Below, in pieces: positions 1 to 13,456 of a stretch of DNA of 64,000 nucleotides. Position numbers and translations under genes: made by a program. The stretch is from assembly GCA_024305405.1 (NCBI GenBank), contig JAKNDB010000007.1:281176-345175 (forward strand). Direction: 5' to 3'. Source of the stretch: Dirofilaria immitis (lineage: Eukaryota > Nematoda > Chromadorea > Rhabditida > Onchocercidae). Numbering within the stretch: position 1 is the stretch's first letter; every line of letters begins with the position of its first letter. The notes beneath the pieces were generated by a model that did no database searches, was not told where the DNA came from, and saw nothing but the letters and a program-made list of their open reading frames with translations.

Positions 1-1406
1 GAAATAAATGGAATTTAAAAGATGCCGGGATTTAATTGACAATATCGATATTTATATTACTTCAAAAGATGAAATAAAATAAAACAAATATAGCACAACA
101 TGAATAAAGCAAACAACATTGAAGCAAAAAGTTTTTATATGAAAAGAAAACGGATGATATGATAATATAATGCAGCAACTTATAACTTAGGATTATAGCT
201 ATTCTTGAAGGAAATCATTATAAAATAAACAAATTGATAAATACGAAAAACATAATCATATTATCTAAGTATTAAAAAAGAAAAAAAGTTAACGATAATA
301 TTTATTCAAGTTTCGATAACGAGATGCAATGCGTAATGAACTTTTATCTATTCATTCGCCGATTGTCAATTCCTGACATTATCAGGATTGATATCTCGAG
401 ATTAATTAACTTCCGACAACGTTAAGAATTTACATGAGATGTGATAATGACCTATAATATATTAAAACACATTGTCTAAAAATAATAAAATATTTCCTAA
501 TGTAAGGATAAAGGACCATAAAAATAGTACACCTAGCTTCACTATGTCCCTATAAATCATTTTTTATTTTCCAATCAATTTTGATCAGACTTTCAAATCC
601 AACAGCTTTTACTTATGCTATCAATTAAAAGAAATTAAGCAAAGTTAAAAAGTGCTGATTACGTTACGATGATTTAGAGATCGGTTTCTCATTCATAGAT
701 TTGCATATAATTAGAAGAGGGGATCTGTCAGATCAATCCAAATAGATCAAAATTCAGTCTCGATGAGAAATTAATGGTATAAGCAAAAATTATTACAGTG
801 AGCAATTCCTTGAGTTGAATAATAATTTATAAGCAAAAGATAGAATTAATCTATATAAGTTATTCTAACTAATTGTAAGTTCAAACTATGAGCGAAATAT
901 TTTGAAATATCTTTCTATACATATTACATTAGCAATATTAAATTTCAACAACAATCAACAATTAATACAAGAACGGAATCACAATAATAACATAGTTTTG
1001 CAATCTCATTGATCATGAATTTTACTGTCACGAATACTTTACAGGATTCCGCTTCTAACATTTTGCTATCGAATTCTATACAAACAATCAAATTATCTCA
1101 TTGATTCCTAAATGTTATTTTAGCTTTATTTTTTCACTTGAGATCTGAAAGTTTGCAATGTTACAATTCGAAACAGTGAAAATGCAATTTCTTCTCAACA
1201 ATATATATATATATTATTAATAGCAATAATCGCCTTTGCTTTGATTCCTCTTCTTTGTCTTGTTAAAAAAAAAAAAGCAAAGCAAAAAAATACCGCAATA
1301 TAAAATGCGGAAATTCGAAAAGTTCTAAAAATTCTACTAGAAATGTCTAGCTCAAAATTGTCCTCTTTCATCTTCTATGGCACAATGTTTAGCAGAAAAT
1401 TTTCAG
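1..1406. other. Upstream intron or flank of the pappalysin-like gene
   Basis: No open reading frame or recognisable exon is visible on either strand in this AT-rich stretch. The first recognisable exon begins after TTTTCAG at 1401-1406 and its reading frame enters in mid-codon, so a preceding exon must exist. I looked for the zinc-binding HExxHxxGxxH exon that should precede it and did not find it. The stretch is therefore best read as the 3' part of an intron longer than 1.4 kb. Confidence 0.6.
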
Positions 1407-4400
1407 GTGATATGGTAAGCGATACAAATCCAACAGTTAAGAATACAGCATGTGCTGATCCAGAAACAGTTGATCCGTGTGATGCAACGCAACGGTTCAC
1501 AAATACGCCTTTTCGAAATTACATGAGTTACACAGGTAATTGGAATGATATCACGCATCCGAAACAGCTATTTTATTACTTGAATAATATAAGTGAATTT
1601 GCCAACGTATCAGTATCATTGCGTAGAACTGATCTCAGAAATTCCCGTTCTGTTTTATATCTACATATTTTTTATTTAGAAGACAGTTGTGCTAATACAT
1701 TCACCGCCCAACAAAAAGCAAGAATGCATTGCTATATCGATTTGAAATATACAAATTGGATGGTGCGTCCTGCACCGATGCCGAACCACATTGTTGTCGG
1801 TCCACGAGTCATACCATGGCCAAAACCGAATTCTAAAAGCGTCAAAATTGTTAGTAGTTATATTACTTGAAATGACTGTTGAAAATTTTATATGCAAATT
1901 TGACGAACTTCATAAATAACTAATCGTAATATGGAGATGCGGTTATAATAACCTCATCTCCCCAACAAAAAACTAATGGAAATGCATCATAAATCTCCTT
2001 CCAGAAATTCACTGACGAAGTTATCTTACATCTGAAGAGAAAGCTGTAAAAAGAAATAAACTGCTTAACATAAAGTTTGATATTAATTAACTCTAATATC
2101 ATATAATTAAGCATATTTTACGACAAACGACTATTTGATAATTTCTTTAGATGTGGGCATCACCGCTGAGTAGTACAAATTGTGGTCCACGACAAAAACG
2201 TGTACAAGAAACGCATTGCACTACGGACAGACGAGTCGTACAATATGCTATCTCAGCTAGCTCGTCAGAACCATTCCAAATGTCAGGCTTTTGGGGTCCA
2301 GAACAAGCTACTGGTAACTATTTTTAAATCAAATTTTATTATAACTTTCTAATTAATAATTCTTATTAATAACAATCAAAACTATGCTATTCTGTTTTCG
2401 CTATGTCCATTAAGCACCAATTATTCATGGTATAATTTGAAATGTTACCAAAAAAATATTTTCGCTTAGAAAATCATTTGCTAATTTATTCCTAGCATTA
2501 ATAATTTAGACCACATTGTTGATCATCTAACAATCTTTTTCTACATGCAAAATTTAATAATAAAAAAGTTTTCTGAACAGAACCTCCAATAACTTAGGCA
2601 ATCGGATACAAATTGAAGCCAAGCTCCTCCAGACTCTTGCAATTTTCCATCTCCTTCAGTTTATCCACTTGATTTTTGATTTCTTCTCGAGTTGCTTCTA
2701 GAGTCGTTTCAATAACCTTCATGTCATCTTCAATCATTTGTTTTGCTTGGTCTGTAGTAATTTTGACAAATATGGTATTTCCAAAACACATCCAACTCTT
2801 GCTTTTCTGTAAAGAAACTGTATTTTTGCATCAATATTTTTCTTGTAATAAATAGTGTTATGACAAATAATTCCATCAGGATAACTAAGAAAGATTTACT
2901 AGAAAAGTTTACAGTGCTGCACAACAAATTAAACCATTTCACCAGTTATAAAAATTTTGATCTTAACCGTTCTAAAGATGCTGAAGTTACAATGTTCATT
3001 TGAAGCTTTTGGAGCATTTATAGTTAAAAACGAAAAACCTCTTGATGTGACAGAATGAATTAAATATTTCACAGAGAACTATATTTGAAAAGGTTTGCTG
3101 AATCGGAAATTGCTAACATTAACAGGTTAGGGACGAACCGCCTTTTTTCTACTGGCTTTAAGAGCTAGACCGTAGACCCACCAAATATCAATGGAATCTT
3201 ATCAAACTGTTTGATTAGTAACACACCATCTATATGCCCTTCGTGGGATAGAATGTAAGCAAAGAGTAATCATTTGGGATACACTGGATGAACAAGACTA
3301 TTCATGCATACATAGGATAAATCAATGTTATATCATGTCATGTAAAAAGGGCGAAACAGATAGGAACAAAGGAAGTCTATTTTTCCCACAATTTTTTTCT
3401 CCATTTTTTGATATACATAAGAGAAATCAAACAGCATATAATGGCGGTCTAAAAGGTTTATAGGCGATGACAATCAATAATATCTTTAAAGAAATTAAAT
3501 TAACATCAATAAAAAACTAAGCCAAGCTAACTTCTTAAATTTGAATATCAATGTATGGATCAGATAATTTTTTCAAGTTTCCTGAAGCATTTATTCTACC
3601 GTATTTTCATCTATGTCATAAATCGCTCATCTTTTTCAATAGTATCATTTATCATAAGCTTGATCGATCTTTCATAATGAAAACAAAAAAATTATGCTGC
3701 TAAATAACCTTATTTGTGGTATTTTTTGCTTGTTTATGCAATTGTCGTAACGCTTCGCGACATTTTTGTCGTCGTTCATCCAACTCTATCATCGCTCTCT
3801 TGCCCATGATAACATTTTGTCCTAGACTTTCCCATTCAGTCATATCATCTACCATCTTTTGGTTGTATCATCAAATGATAAGTTTTTTAAGACTGCTTCC
3901 GTAGATTCGTCCATTTTTTGATAAGATTGAAGAACTGTTATTTCTAAAACAATTTTATTTACTTGGCAATTTTATTAGACAAATGAATGAACAAAATCCG
4001 AGTTGATAAACAATCTTAATTGTTTAGCGATTTTATTTGCTAATTAATTTGCCAAAGTAACATTTAACTGATAACAATTTATTTGCTAATTAATTTGCCA
4101 AGTAATATTTCATTGATGAATAACGAATAATCTTATTCGATAAGCGACAATATCATCATTATAATTCGACAGAAAATCTCAACAACTACCAAGTTGATTA
4201 TGTTTATCTCGAACAATGCATCCGATAATTCTCTTCTTCACGTCCAACCGCTCTCGAAATGTTCCCTCGTCACTAAGACATTTTACGGTTCGGCTCCCTA
4301 ATTGTTAATATTTCATTTCAAAGGAGATTCAGAGGAAATGAGAGATTCGAATTTGATTATAGCAAAGAAATGTAAAATTTGATTGATATGTGCGAATCAG

Positions 4401-7400
4401 ATTAAACCAAAAGCCATTTTAAAAACATTCCTTCTATCCTTCTAATCTAATTTTAAAAATTGATGAGATTTTAAAAAAAAAATTGAAAAATTTTATGCAA
4501 CTTCTCTTAGCAAATTCATTATTTTTAAACCAAAAAAAAACAATTTATAATAATTTTATAAAATTGAATTCAATTTTTTGAGTTTAAAGAGAAATTGCAG
4601 CAAATTTTTTTGAGTAAATACTAAATTTTACAAATTTAATTTCATCAACTTTTAAAACTATCCATTTGTGGCTATGATTAAGGAAAGAATGAAATAATAC
4701 AACCAGACGGCGAAAGCAATTTTCGATTGTTATCTCTATTATCCATAGGTTGATAATATCAGTTTATCATTCAATTCAAATCCGCTAATACAGTAGTAAA
4801 TGAGAGTTGCATAAAATAATGAATAATCTAAAATGAATACTAAGGAGTGCCGGATGCGGAAATTTGCACTGCATCAACGAAAGCTTGGCTTCCGGATGTG
4901 CAAGATTGTGATGATGTAAGCGAAAAGTGTACATTGAAATTAAAACCAGATGTCGAGACACAATTGGAAAAGTTATCCGTATGGTTTGCTTGGAATGCTG
5001 CTAGTGGTATACGATTTATTAAAATTCTCTTCATCGATGGTACTTATGATACATTTGAACAAGTATGCGAAATATTTATTAAAAATTCAAATTTTTCATC
5101 TTTCTCCATTATGCGCTTTATTATATTCAAATTTTATTATCAAAAAAATAAGTTATTTTGTTTAAATTTATTATTTATATCGTTTTTTCGGTATTCTATT
5201 AAATATATATTTGATTTTATTTTCTGTTAAAATAAATATAAAAATATATGGAAGAATAGAATAATAGAATTGACATTTCGAGATTTATCAATCAATTCTT
5301 AATCGAATAAATATGGCATAATATTTGATTTTTTTTTCTGTAGGATAAATATAAAAATATATGGAAGAATAGAATATTAAAACAAATATATATTTGATTT
5401 TTTCCTGTAAAATAAATATAAAAATATATGGAAGAATAGAATAATAAAATTGACATTTCGAGATTTATCAATCAATTCTTAATCGAATAAATATGGCAAA
5501 TAATCATTAATCATTTTAATTGATTTTTTTCCGTTGCTAAATATATTTTAAATTCTATCGTAGCAGATATTTTAAATTTAGCTTTATGCACATTGCGATC
5601 AACCGTTAACTTTACGACTTACTTCGCAAAAACGTGTCACAGAGGTGAGTGGTAAATTTTGAAGCAATTTTTCTTTCTTTTTTCGCTTCTTCTCCATAAA
5701 TATTTTATTTGAAATTGTTAATCAATATGATGATTTTAGGTCCAAATTAGGACGAATAATCCATTTGTAAGTATTGATGCGGTACAATTTGTCTCATTTC
5801 CATCAAATCCTTTATGCTCGCATTGTTTACCATATCGTTACCGTATCTACCGTACTCCACCATTTCCAGAAATTTTAAAGCGACAACAAATTATCATATC
5901 ATTGATAGGTATTTTATTTTAATAATTTATTTATATATGAATAATTGGAAACGTTTGAATTATTCCTGATTGAATAGAATATAATTTGAAAGATTTGTTT
6001 GCTAAACTTTATGCATAAAACATTTGCGAAATTAATGAAAAGATTTCTTCGAAGCAATTCTTATTTTAACTTTAGTTGCGAAATCGCAGAAATTCATCGA
6101 TCAATATTATTTGTTAATTTTAAATATTCAAAGTATACTTTTAATTTTAGTTTGTAATTTTTCCTATATGAATTATAAATTTTTGCTAAAATTGAATTTA
6201 TTAGTTGGAAAATACTTAATGATACATATTTTCATTGTACATCATTGACCTTTATATTTTCATTTTATATCATTGACCTTTATATTTTCATTTCAGTACA
6301 ATTGAAGAAGGCATAATTTACACTTATACAGTAGCAGTTGAAAATGATGAAATTGAAGGATTACATTCACCAGGTACAACTTATTCATACAATATGAATG
6401 TATGCGGTGATGGTAGACGAAGTAATGATGAGGAATGTGATGATGGAAATTTAAATGATGGCGATGGTTGTTCGCAGAATTGTATTGTTGAGGAGAAATT
6501 TCATTGTATTGAAGAAAATAAATGTATCATTTTTGTTTTTGATAAAAAAATCTAACAATTATAATTAAAAAAAAAAAGTCTTCTAATCTTTGAATTAAAA
6601 TTTAATCAATTAGTTGAAGAAATTTCAAAAAAAAATAAATAAATTATTAAAATGTAATATAATAAGTAATGTAATCATAAGTGATAGATAAAAATATATA
6701 CGTTGCAAAATTTAAATCATTCAATTGCATCCGAAAAAAAAAAATCAAAATAAAAAGTGATCAATCCAATCTAATCAATTTTGTAAGAATGCTATATCAA
6801 CGAATCGATTTTATTCGGAATAAATCTAAGGCATGCTATTGAATATTTAAAAATGTTTTATTCGGAATAAATCTAAGGCATGCTATTGAATATTTAAAAA
6901 TGTTGAATAAATAATTTTATCTGTAATAAACATTGCATGTATGCTATAGAATAACTTAAAAAAAAACTTAAAAAATATCGTAACTAAAAATTTCGATAAA
7001 TCATGAAATCGTTTCTAATGATTGATTATTTCTTAATTGTACCCCAATTTTTTTTTTTCAGTATCCCCAAGTTTTTGTTATATTTATGAAGGAGACGGTG
7101 AATGTGAATCGTTTGAACGAGACAGTCATAGTAAAGATTGTAATAATATTAGTACATCGATATTTCATTCACAGTATCATCCGACATCTGTTTATGCTTA
7201 TTCTACGATACTACAAAAGAATTGCTCATTACGGTTACTTTCTACCGCTCCTCTGACTACGGTAAGTGCTTCTTCATATCATTTTGAAAAATTTTTCAAC
7301 AATTTTTGAGAATATCAAAATATCAATTATCATAATACAATCTGATCGATCAAATAGCAATGATTAGTTTCCGAGACTAGCGCATACTATTTTTGATTTG

Positions 7401-10400
7401 AAAATAGATTTTAAAATATCAAAAATATTGTGCTTGAAAAATGAAATAACCTCTGTTACTTGTTATTTTCATTATTTGCAGGGTTGTAATATTCGATCAT
7501 CCACTTGGGATACATGTTCTCAGCTTGCAGAAGCAGGAGAAATTTCATTGCATGCTTCATTCCCAAATGAAATCTTTCCGACTAGCATTATGATCGGTTT
7601 TGAAACAATTCTGTCAACTGGATCAAAACCGGTCTTGTCCATTATTAGAATCAATTTGCAATATGTCAATAAAACAATGATAAATTTGGAAGGTTTCATA
7701 TTACATTTTACATTCATTATTTTTATAGTTATTTATATTTGAATTATTTAAATTAACATTTCGAGACGAAAAGACAGAATCTTAACTTTTAGATTTCTTG
7801 CAATTAATAAGTAAAATATATATATCAATCATATGTAGGCCTTTAAACTTTCATAGTTTTATCATAGACATATCTTTTGAAATTTTTATTAAAATAAAAC
7901 ATATTCGTATATTAATTAATATATTTGTACTTCGTTATCATTTTGCATAATATAAAAATTGATCTATTTAGAACAAGGAATTCTATCATGTGCTCAGAAT
8001 CCGTTGGAAGTTGCAATACCATATACACTTGTTGATGGATTGTCAAACGTAAAAGCTGTTCATCTTCATGTATCAAATCCATCTCAAATCGTTATTACTG
8101 CAATCATTTTACGATCAGTCAAAATGTTCGATTTATTAACTCTTCAAACTTGTGCAGGTAAATAATGTAGCAATATCGTGCAAAAATTTTCCGATGACTT
8201 TGATATATTAAAATTATTATTTTAGTTATTCTGCTTCTTTCGTTGTATTAAAAAATAAAAAAAAATAGGAGAATATTTACCGTATCAACATCCAGAAATG
8301 CTAGTTATCATCGATCATTTAATAGAATTAGGTTATTGTTTCTATTATAGGTGAAAATAAATATTTCGATCCGGTGGCTGGTTTCTGTATTGCAAAAGAT
8401 TGCCGATCGTTGAATACTAGCTTATGTACTCCATTAAATATTCCAAAATCACGAGTAAATGAAATTTTATTTTCAGATATTTTTTTTTTGCATTCATAAT
8501 TTTCTCATCTAATTGTTAATTAATCGAAATAATTTCAGGTAATTCTTGATATTTCTTCCAAGAAAAAAAAATGTTTTACATTTTTAATTGATAGTTTCAT
8601 TTTTTTTTCAGAATCTATATTTCAATATATTTCATGTCAATTTCATTTTTGATTCTATTTTTAGCATGAATGCTATGATACAACATGTACGTATATGTGT
8701 GAAAGTGGATTTATGTTCGAGAATTCACAGAAAACAGCAACAGTACAATGTTTGAATGGTCATTGGATTGGCAATATGAATTTAATCTGTCAACCGATTC
8801 ATTGTGCAATTCCAAAATTGAACATGCTGATATTGATTGTCCAAATGGGACAAATTATCATGATCGTTGTATTTTTCGATGTCGGAATAATGCAATGATG
8901 ATTGGTAATTATTTTTCAAAATATTAACAAATTTTAGAAAAAAAAGTTTATCATTTTTTAAGTTTAACTCATAAATTGTAATCAATGAGAGTTTTGTAAA
9001 AATTACAGAAATGATAGAAAAAAAAGTTGCATAAAATTCTTAACAATATATATCAACATTTTTCATCAAAAGATTTTTCATCAAAAATCTCCTGATAATA
9101 TTCCTGAAAAGGTTTTTATTTTTATTTTTATTTTTTAGGACAAATAAATTATATTGTATGCGAAGAAAATGGTTTATGGACAGTACCAGAAGCATTTTGT
9201 CAGGTATGCAAAATTTTAGAATTGAATTGATAATCCTGAAATAATATTTTCGCTATGTTCTGATAATATCCATTTTGTAAATATTTCATAGATTTTAGGT
9301 TGTTTGTCCGCATGATGGTTTATTAACACGTAATATTTCATATGATTCAATCAATTGTAAAGTTAAACGTATTTACGATACGCAAACTTCTTATCCATTA
9401 TCTACCGTATGTAGAGCAAATTGTCGTCGACATTATCGTTCATCACATATGCAATCGTTGCATACTAAGTAATAATTTGAATTAAAATCTTTTATAAAGT
9501 TTTCTTGAAATCATATATCGAAGAGTTGAATTGTATTTTTTAATGGTACCATAAATTTTTCCTTGATGAAATAATTTAAAATAAGCTTAGAATTTTGGAT
9601 TCATAATAATGAACGATAATAAGATAACTTCTGTATCATCGATGACGAAAAGTTTTTTTTTGTTAATAATTTTCCGAATTAGATATTTAAATTGGATTTT
9701 GCAGAAATAAAAAAACTTGCCAATTTTTTTTTTTTTCAGAATTCGTTTAGTTTGTTCGGATGATGGTATTTGGATTGGTCCAACATGTATACCAATTACA
9801 TGTCCATCACCAAAAATTGTATATATCGGATCGTATAATTGTACAAATGGTTTCGAAATTGGTTCTAGTTGTCAGTTTCAATGTCCTGGAATGGCTCAGG
9901 TTTTATGTGATTTTAATTTATTTGTTAATTTGTTATTGTGTGATATTTTAAATTTATAGCAATTTTAAAATATCTCGCTTTATTTTATAGCAAAGATATT
10001 CCGTATGCAAAAAGAATGGTTCATGGTCAAATCGCTTTCAATGTCCATCACCACGAACAACTTGTCCTTCACCATCAAGCACACGAGATGTTCAATTTAC
10101 ATGTCCTAGAAGATTGATTCCTGGTAGAAGAAAAATTTTGTTGATAAATTTCAATCATTATATTATAAGCTTTTCTTCTATTAATCTTTGATCATTTTAT
10201 AATTTCCTACTTTTATTAAATAAAATATCAGTAAAATAAATAGATTAAATGAAAATTTGCTAACGATTGATAAATGTAACAAAACTTTAGATTGATAAAT
10301 AGGCAGATAGATGATGAAATGATGATAATAATAATAATGATAATTTGATAAAATAATTTATACGAATAAACAGTGATATTCGTTGGCGTAATTTCTAGAA

Positions 10401-12301
10401 ATTTATAATACAATTTATCGAAATTGTTATGACTAATTATTATAAATAAAAACTATCAATAAGACTCTTTAATAATTGTTTCCTAAAAAAAAAAAAAGTT
10501 AGCGAAAAAGAAAAAAATTTCTAATCTTAATTTCTGGAAGGATTGACCATTTCAAATATTTGAAATACTTATTATAATGATAATTACAGGTACGATATGT
10601 GCGATACAATGTCGTAAGAAAGGTTATGATGCGGTATTAAAAGATATACAAATTTTGCCAAATGGTGAAAATTTATTATTACTTCATACCGTCCATAATA
10701 TATCATGTACCATTTCATCAACATTTTATCCTCAAATGAATGCTTTAAGTTGTGTACGTTCCTGTAATAAGGTATGACCTTTTCCTTTTTTTTCATTAAT
10801 TTCTCGAATCGAATTATATCAAAAGATTAATTTATAAAATTACTACTTACAAAAGCATATTTAGATCTATCAATTGATTCTTGATTTATCAAAGCAACTA
10901 TGTAAGATTCATAGGAATTGAATCAAACGAAAAATATAGGATTATTAGAATTGTTAGATATTTTTTGAAATTGATTGAACAAATAAGCGGTCGAATTGAT
11001 TGGAAAAAAAAGAAACTGCCAGACCGGTTTCTTGATAATTCCTCAAATTTATTACATGAAAGAATTAAGTTTTGTAGCAAGAAATTGGAAATAATGAATT
11101 AGATCTATTTTACAAATCACGAAATAGATTATATACCTAATATCTTCTCTTCTCGAGTTATAATCTTTCATCTTCTCGAGTTATAAAATTCTTGAGGAAA
11201 TATAATTGATAGTTTTTTTTTTTTTTGTAATAGAAATTTATGGGTGATGGTTGGTGTGATTTTCAAAATAATCGCGGTTATTGTAATTGGGATGGTGGTG
11301 ATTGTTGTGCAAGTACGGTACGTGGTGGACGTGTTCGTTTAATGTTTCCATCGTTATGTACCTCAATCTTATGCCAATGTATTGATCCATTTGCTGCTGA
11401 AAATATCGCAACTAGTAGCGGTATCGGTAGTTCTAGCAAGTATTCTTTTAATTTTATCCATTTCAACTTTATTGTATTAATTCATAATTTATTAAACAAT
11501 TTAGAAGAATTGATTATGATTATTTTTTTCAAGAATGAGAGAAAGCGAAAATTATTTTTTTCAAGAATGAGAGAAAGCGAAAATTATTTTTTTCAAGAAT
11601 GAGAGAAAGCGAAAATTATTTTTTTCGAGAATGAGAGAAAGCGAAAATTATTTTTTTCGAGAATGGGAGAAAGCGAAAATTATTTTTTTCGAGAATGGGA
11701 GAAAGCGAAAATTATTTTTTTTCGAGAATGGGAGAAAGCGAAAGTTTGCAAAGAACGAAGAAATGATAACGAGAAAGAATTTTGAGAGATATTTTAGATT
11801 TGAAAATGATAATCAGTCGGAAAAATCTTTTAAGCTATTAAGAAGTTAACCTTTTTTTTGCTCATAGATTTTAGGCTATTATTTTTTAGATTCGATTTTA
11901 ATTTTAATTAATGTTATAAATTAATTGCACGAGCATAAAAATGAGTATTATTAAATTTCAGATATTTTACTTTTTATAAATCTTTTAGTACCATACGTGA
12001 ACGTAAGAGTATAATAAAACGTACAACTCGATACGGACAAATTCATTCCATCAATGATCCAATGCTATATCCGATTATGGATGCTTCGCCGGATACATTT
12101 GCAATTTCGTTAGCGGATGCAACTTTTCTATCACAGAATGATTTAAATGTTGATCGAATTCAGGATATGAATCAACATCAACAACGTGATAATAAGCCAA
12201 AAAGTATATCATCAAAAAATGCCAAAGATTGGGAGTCAATTAAACAATCTGTAAAAAATGCCTTAATAGTATATCAGCAGCAATTCAATAATAAAGTTTG
12301 A
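1407..12301 (+). CDS. Pappalysin-like metalloprotease, C-terminal portion (5' end outside window)
   Basis: Secreted metzincin protease of the PAPP-A/pappalysin family; vertebrate members cleave IGF-binding proteins, the nematode substrate is unknown. Exons read from splice sites: 1407-1535, 1680-1849, 2151-2313, 4845-5062, 5582-5644, 5740-5908, 6297-6523, 7062-7261, 7482-7692, 7972-8157, 8351-8454, 8665-8904, 9139-9203, 9299-9468, 9740-9899, 9991-10123, 10590-10771, 11234-11439, 11989-12301. Visible in order: the Met-turn segment NYMSYT split over the first two exons and followed by ARMHCYIDL; the WGPEQATG segment; a Cys-rich CGDG...EECDDGN...GDGC repeat (exon 6297); a CYIYEGDGECESFER segment; four or five sushi/CCP modules (8.35-10.8 kb); a Lin12-Notch repeat GDGWCDFQNNRGYC then DGGDCC (exon 11234); and a hydrophilic tail. 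The zinc ligands are off-window. Two exons (5740-5908 and 8665-8904) each need one extra base to stay in frame. Confidence 0.93.
2594..3914 (-). CDS. PDRG1: PDRG1-like prefoldin-family protein, nested antisense in pappalysin intron
   Basis: Homologue of p53 and DNA damage-regulated protein 1, a small coiled-coil prefoldin-like subunit of the R2TP/prefoldin-like complex. Two minus-strand exons, about 3855-3709 and 2806-2594, join in phase 0. The first gives GKRAMIELDERRQKCREALR, the second MCFGNTIFVKITTDQAKQMI and ends LEELGFNLYPIA; these match the family's KRQIVDLD..R and VCFGNMFIK...GFNLNPL blocks. The donor AAG|GTTATT is weak. With the ATG at 3853-3855 the product is 119 aa. An upstream ATG at 3912-3914 (MDESTEAVLKNL) is one base out of frame; one extra A in the run at 3857-3860 would give about 139 aa, closer to the vertebrate length of 133. 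The gene lies wholly inside one intron of the pappalysin-like gene, on the opposite strand, and keeps its own intron, so it is not a processed pseudogene. Confidence 0.88.
4021..4110. repeat. Short tandem duplication in intron
   Basis: The string TTTATTTGCTAATTAATTTG occurs twice, near 4031 and 4079, with similar flanks. It lies in the 2.5 kb pappalysin intron, upstream of the nested PDRG1-like gene. No function is apparent. Confidence 0.7.
5220..5505. repeat. Intronic repeat, two full and one partial copy
   Basis: A unit of about 95 bp containing AATATATGGAAGAATAGAAT and then TTGACATTTCGAGATTTATC is present near 5228-5317, in part near 5340-5375, and again near 5405-5500. It sits in the intron between the pappalysin exons ending 5062 and starting 5582. 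Confidence 0.8.
6809..6902. repeat. 46-bp perfect tandem duplication in intron
   Basis: The segment beginning TTTTATTCGGAATAAATCTA and ending TTTAAAAATG is repeated head to tail, essentially without change. It lies in the intron before the exon at 7062. Confidence 0.85.
11531..11755. repeat. 32-34 bp minisatellite, about seven copies, last pappalysin intron
   Basis: The unit GAGAATGAGAGAAAGCGAAA followed by ATTATTTTTTTC is repeated about seven times. Early copies begin AAGAATGAG, later ones GAGAATGAG or GAGAATGGG, so variants are ordered along the array. The last copy starts near 11724. The array lies between the exons at 11234-11439 and 11989-12301. It is purine-rich on the + strand and open in one frame (MRESENYFF-like repeats), but the exon 18 donor AA|GTATTC joins in phase to the exon at 11989, so I treat it as intronic. 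Confidence 0.9.
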
Positions 12302-13456
12302 TAATATTGAAATATCTTTGTGAGATAAAAAAATCAATATCATTTATCAGTTTTTTGATCTAGTATTTGATAAGTAGGCTGTCTTAAATTTTATTGCATA
12401 CATTATTTATAATTATTTATGGTGAAATAAACTTTCTACATTTATCAAATAAAACATTCCACAAATGACGTAGAAAAATACGGCAGTTGACGTGGAAAAA
12501 AAACAAGCATAAATGACGAATGAAACGTTAAAATGAAATAATCTCAGAAGAAAGAGATTGGAAAACTTTGAAAATTATCACTATAATATTTGATATGTAT
12601 CATAATGATAGTATCATAGTCAAATTATAAGAATAAATCATTATTAAGCTTGGGCTTCAGACAATTCTCGACTAAAAATTAAAGTTTTCAATCAAAGTTT
12701 ATCCTCAGACAATTCTCGACCAAAAATTATCAATCAAATGGATGCACTATACATTAAATTATTATTAATAAATACTTAATGTAAATGCTAAGTTTATTTA
12801 CATTAAAAATAAACGATGAAATATAAAAGAGATAATTGGTATTGATATTATCTTTAAATGAATGTAATAAAATTGTAAACAACAACAAAGTCCGTTATAT
12901 ATCGATGATTATTTCTGATACATAGATATTTAGATAATTATTTTTGATATTAGATAGTAGCCTTAATATAACTATAAGTTTCTTTCCATTTTTTTTTCAT
13001 ATTTCATAGATATACATCGGTCATTTCAGTATTTATATTTAATTATACATTAATAATAATTCAATATATTCTCATGATTTGATACATCTCTTTAAGAGAT
13101 GATACTTGATATCCGGCAATGCTTGAACTTTGACATAAAATATGCCATAGTACTAGGAAATAGTCAGTACTTATCAGAAAATCTTCATGGATATACATCA
13201 ATACGATTAGCAACTAATAGAATTCGATTCTTATATAGATTTCTTCTTGAACTCATACTTTTTCATATTGGACGGTCGTCAAAATATGTTCCCAAATGAT
13301 AAGTTGGTTTTATCAGTTGAGCGATTGATAAGAGCGACTTTCTGCTGCGGTGTGATAGTTTTGGCTGTAGTGTAAGCAGTTGCTGGAAATACAAAGTACT
13401 TTTAGAATGAGTCCAACCTAACAGAAATAAATTTGGTAACGAAAAGTGGTGGTACG
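12302..13456. other. Intergenic, pappalysin-like to ANKRD49-like
   Basis: About 1.15 kb of AT-rich DNA without a convincing exon. A short imperfect direct repeat containing CAGACAATTCTCGAC appears near 12658 and 12707. TTTTAG at about 13399-13404 could be a trans-splice acceptor for the downstream gene, whose ATG is at 13457. Confidence 0.6.

Noticed and set aside
4840..5034. Minus-strand ORF opposite the exon at 4845
   Set aside because: Shadow of the pappalysin exon, whose plus-strand reading matches the family and has proper splice sites.
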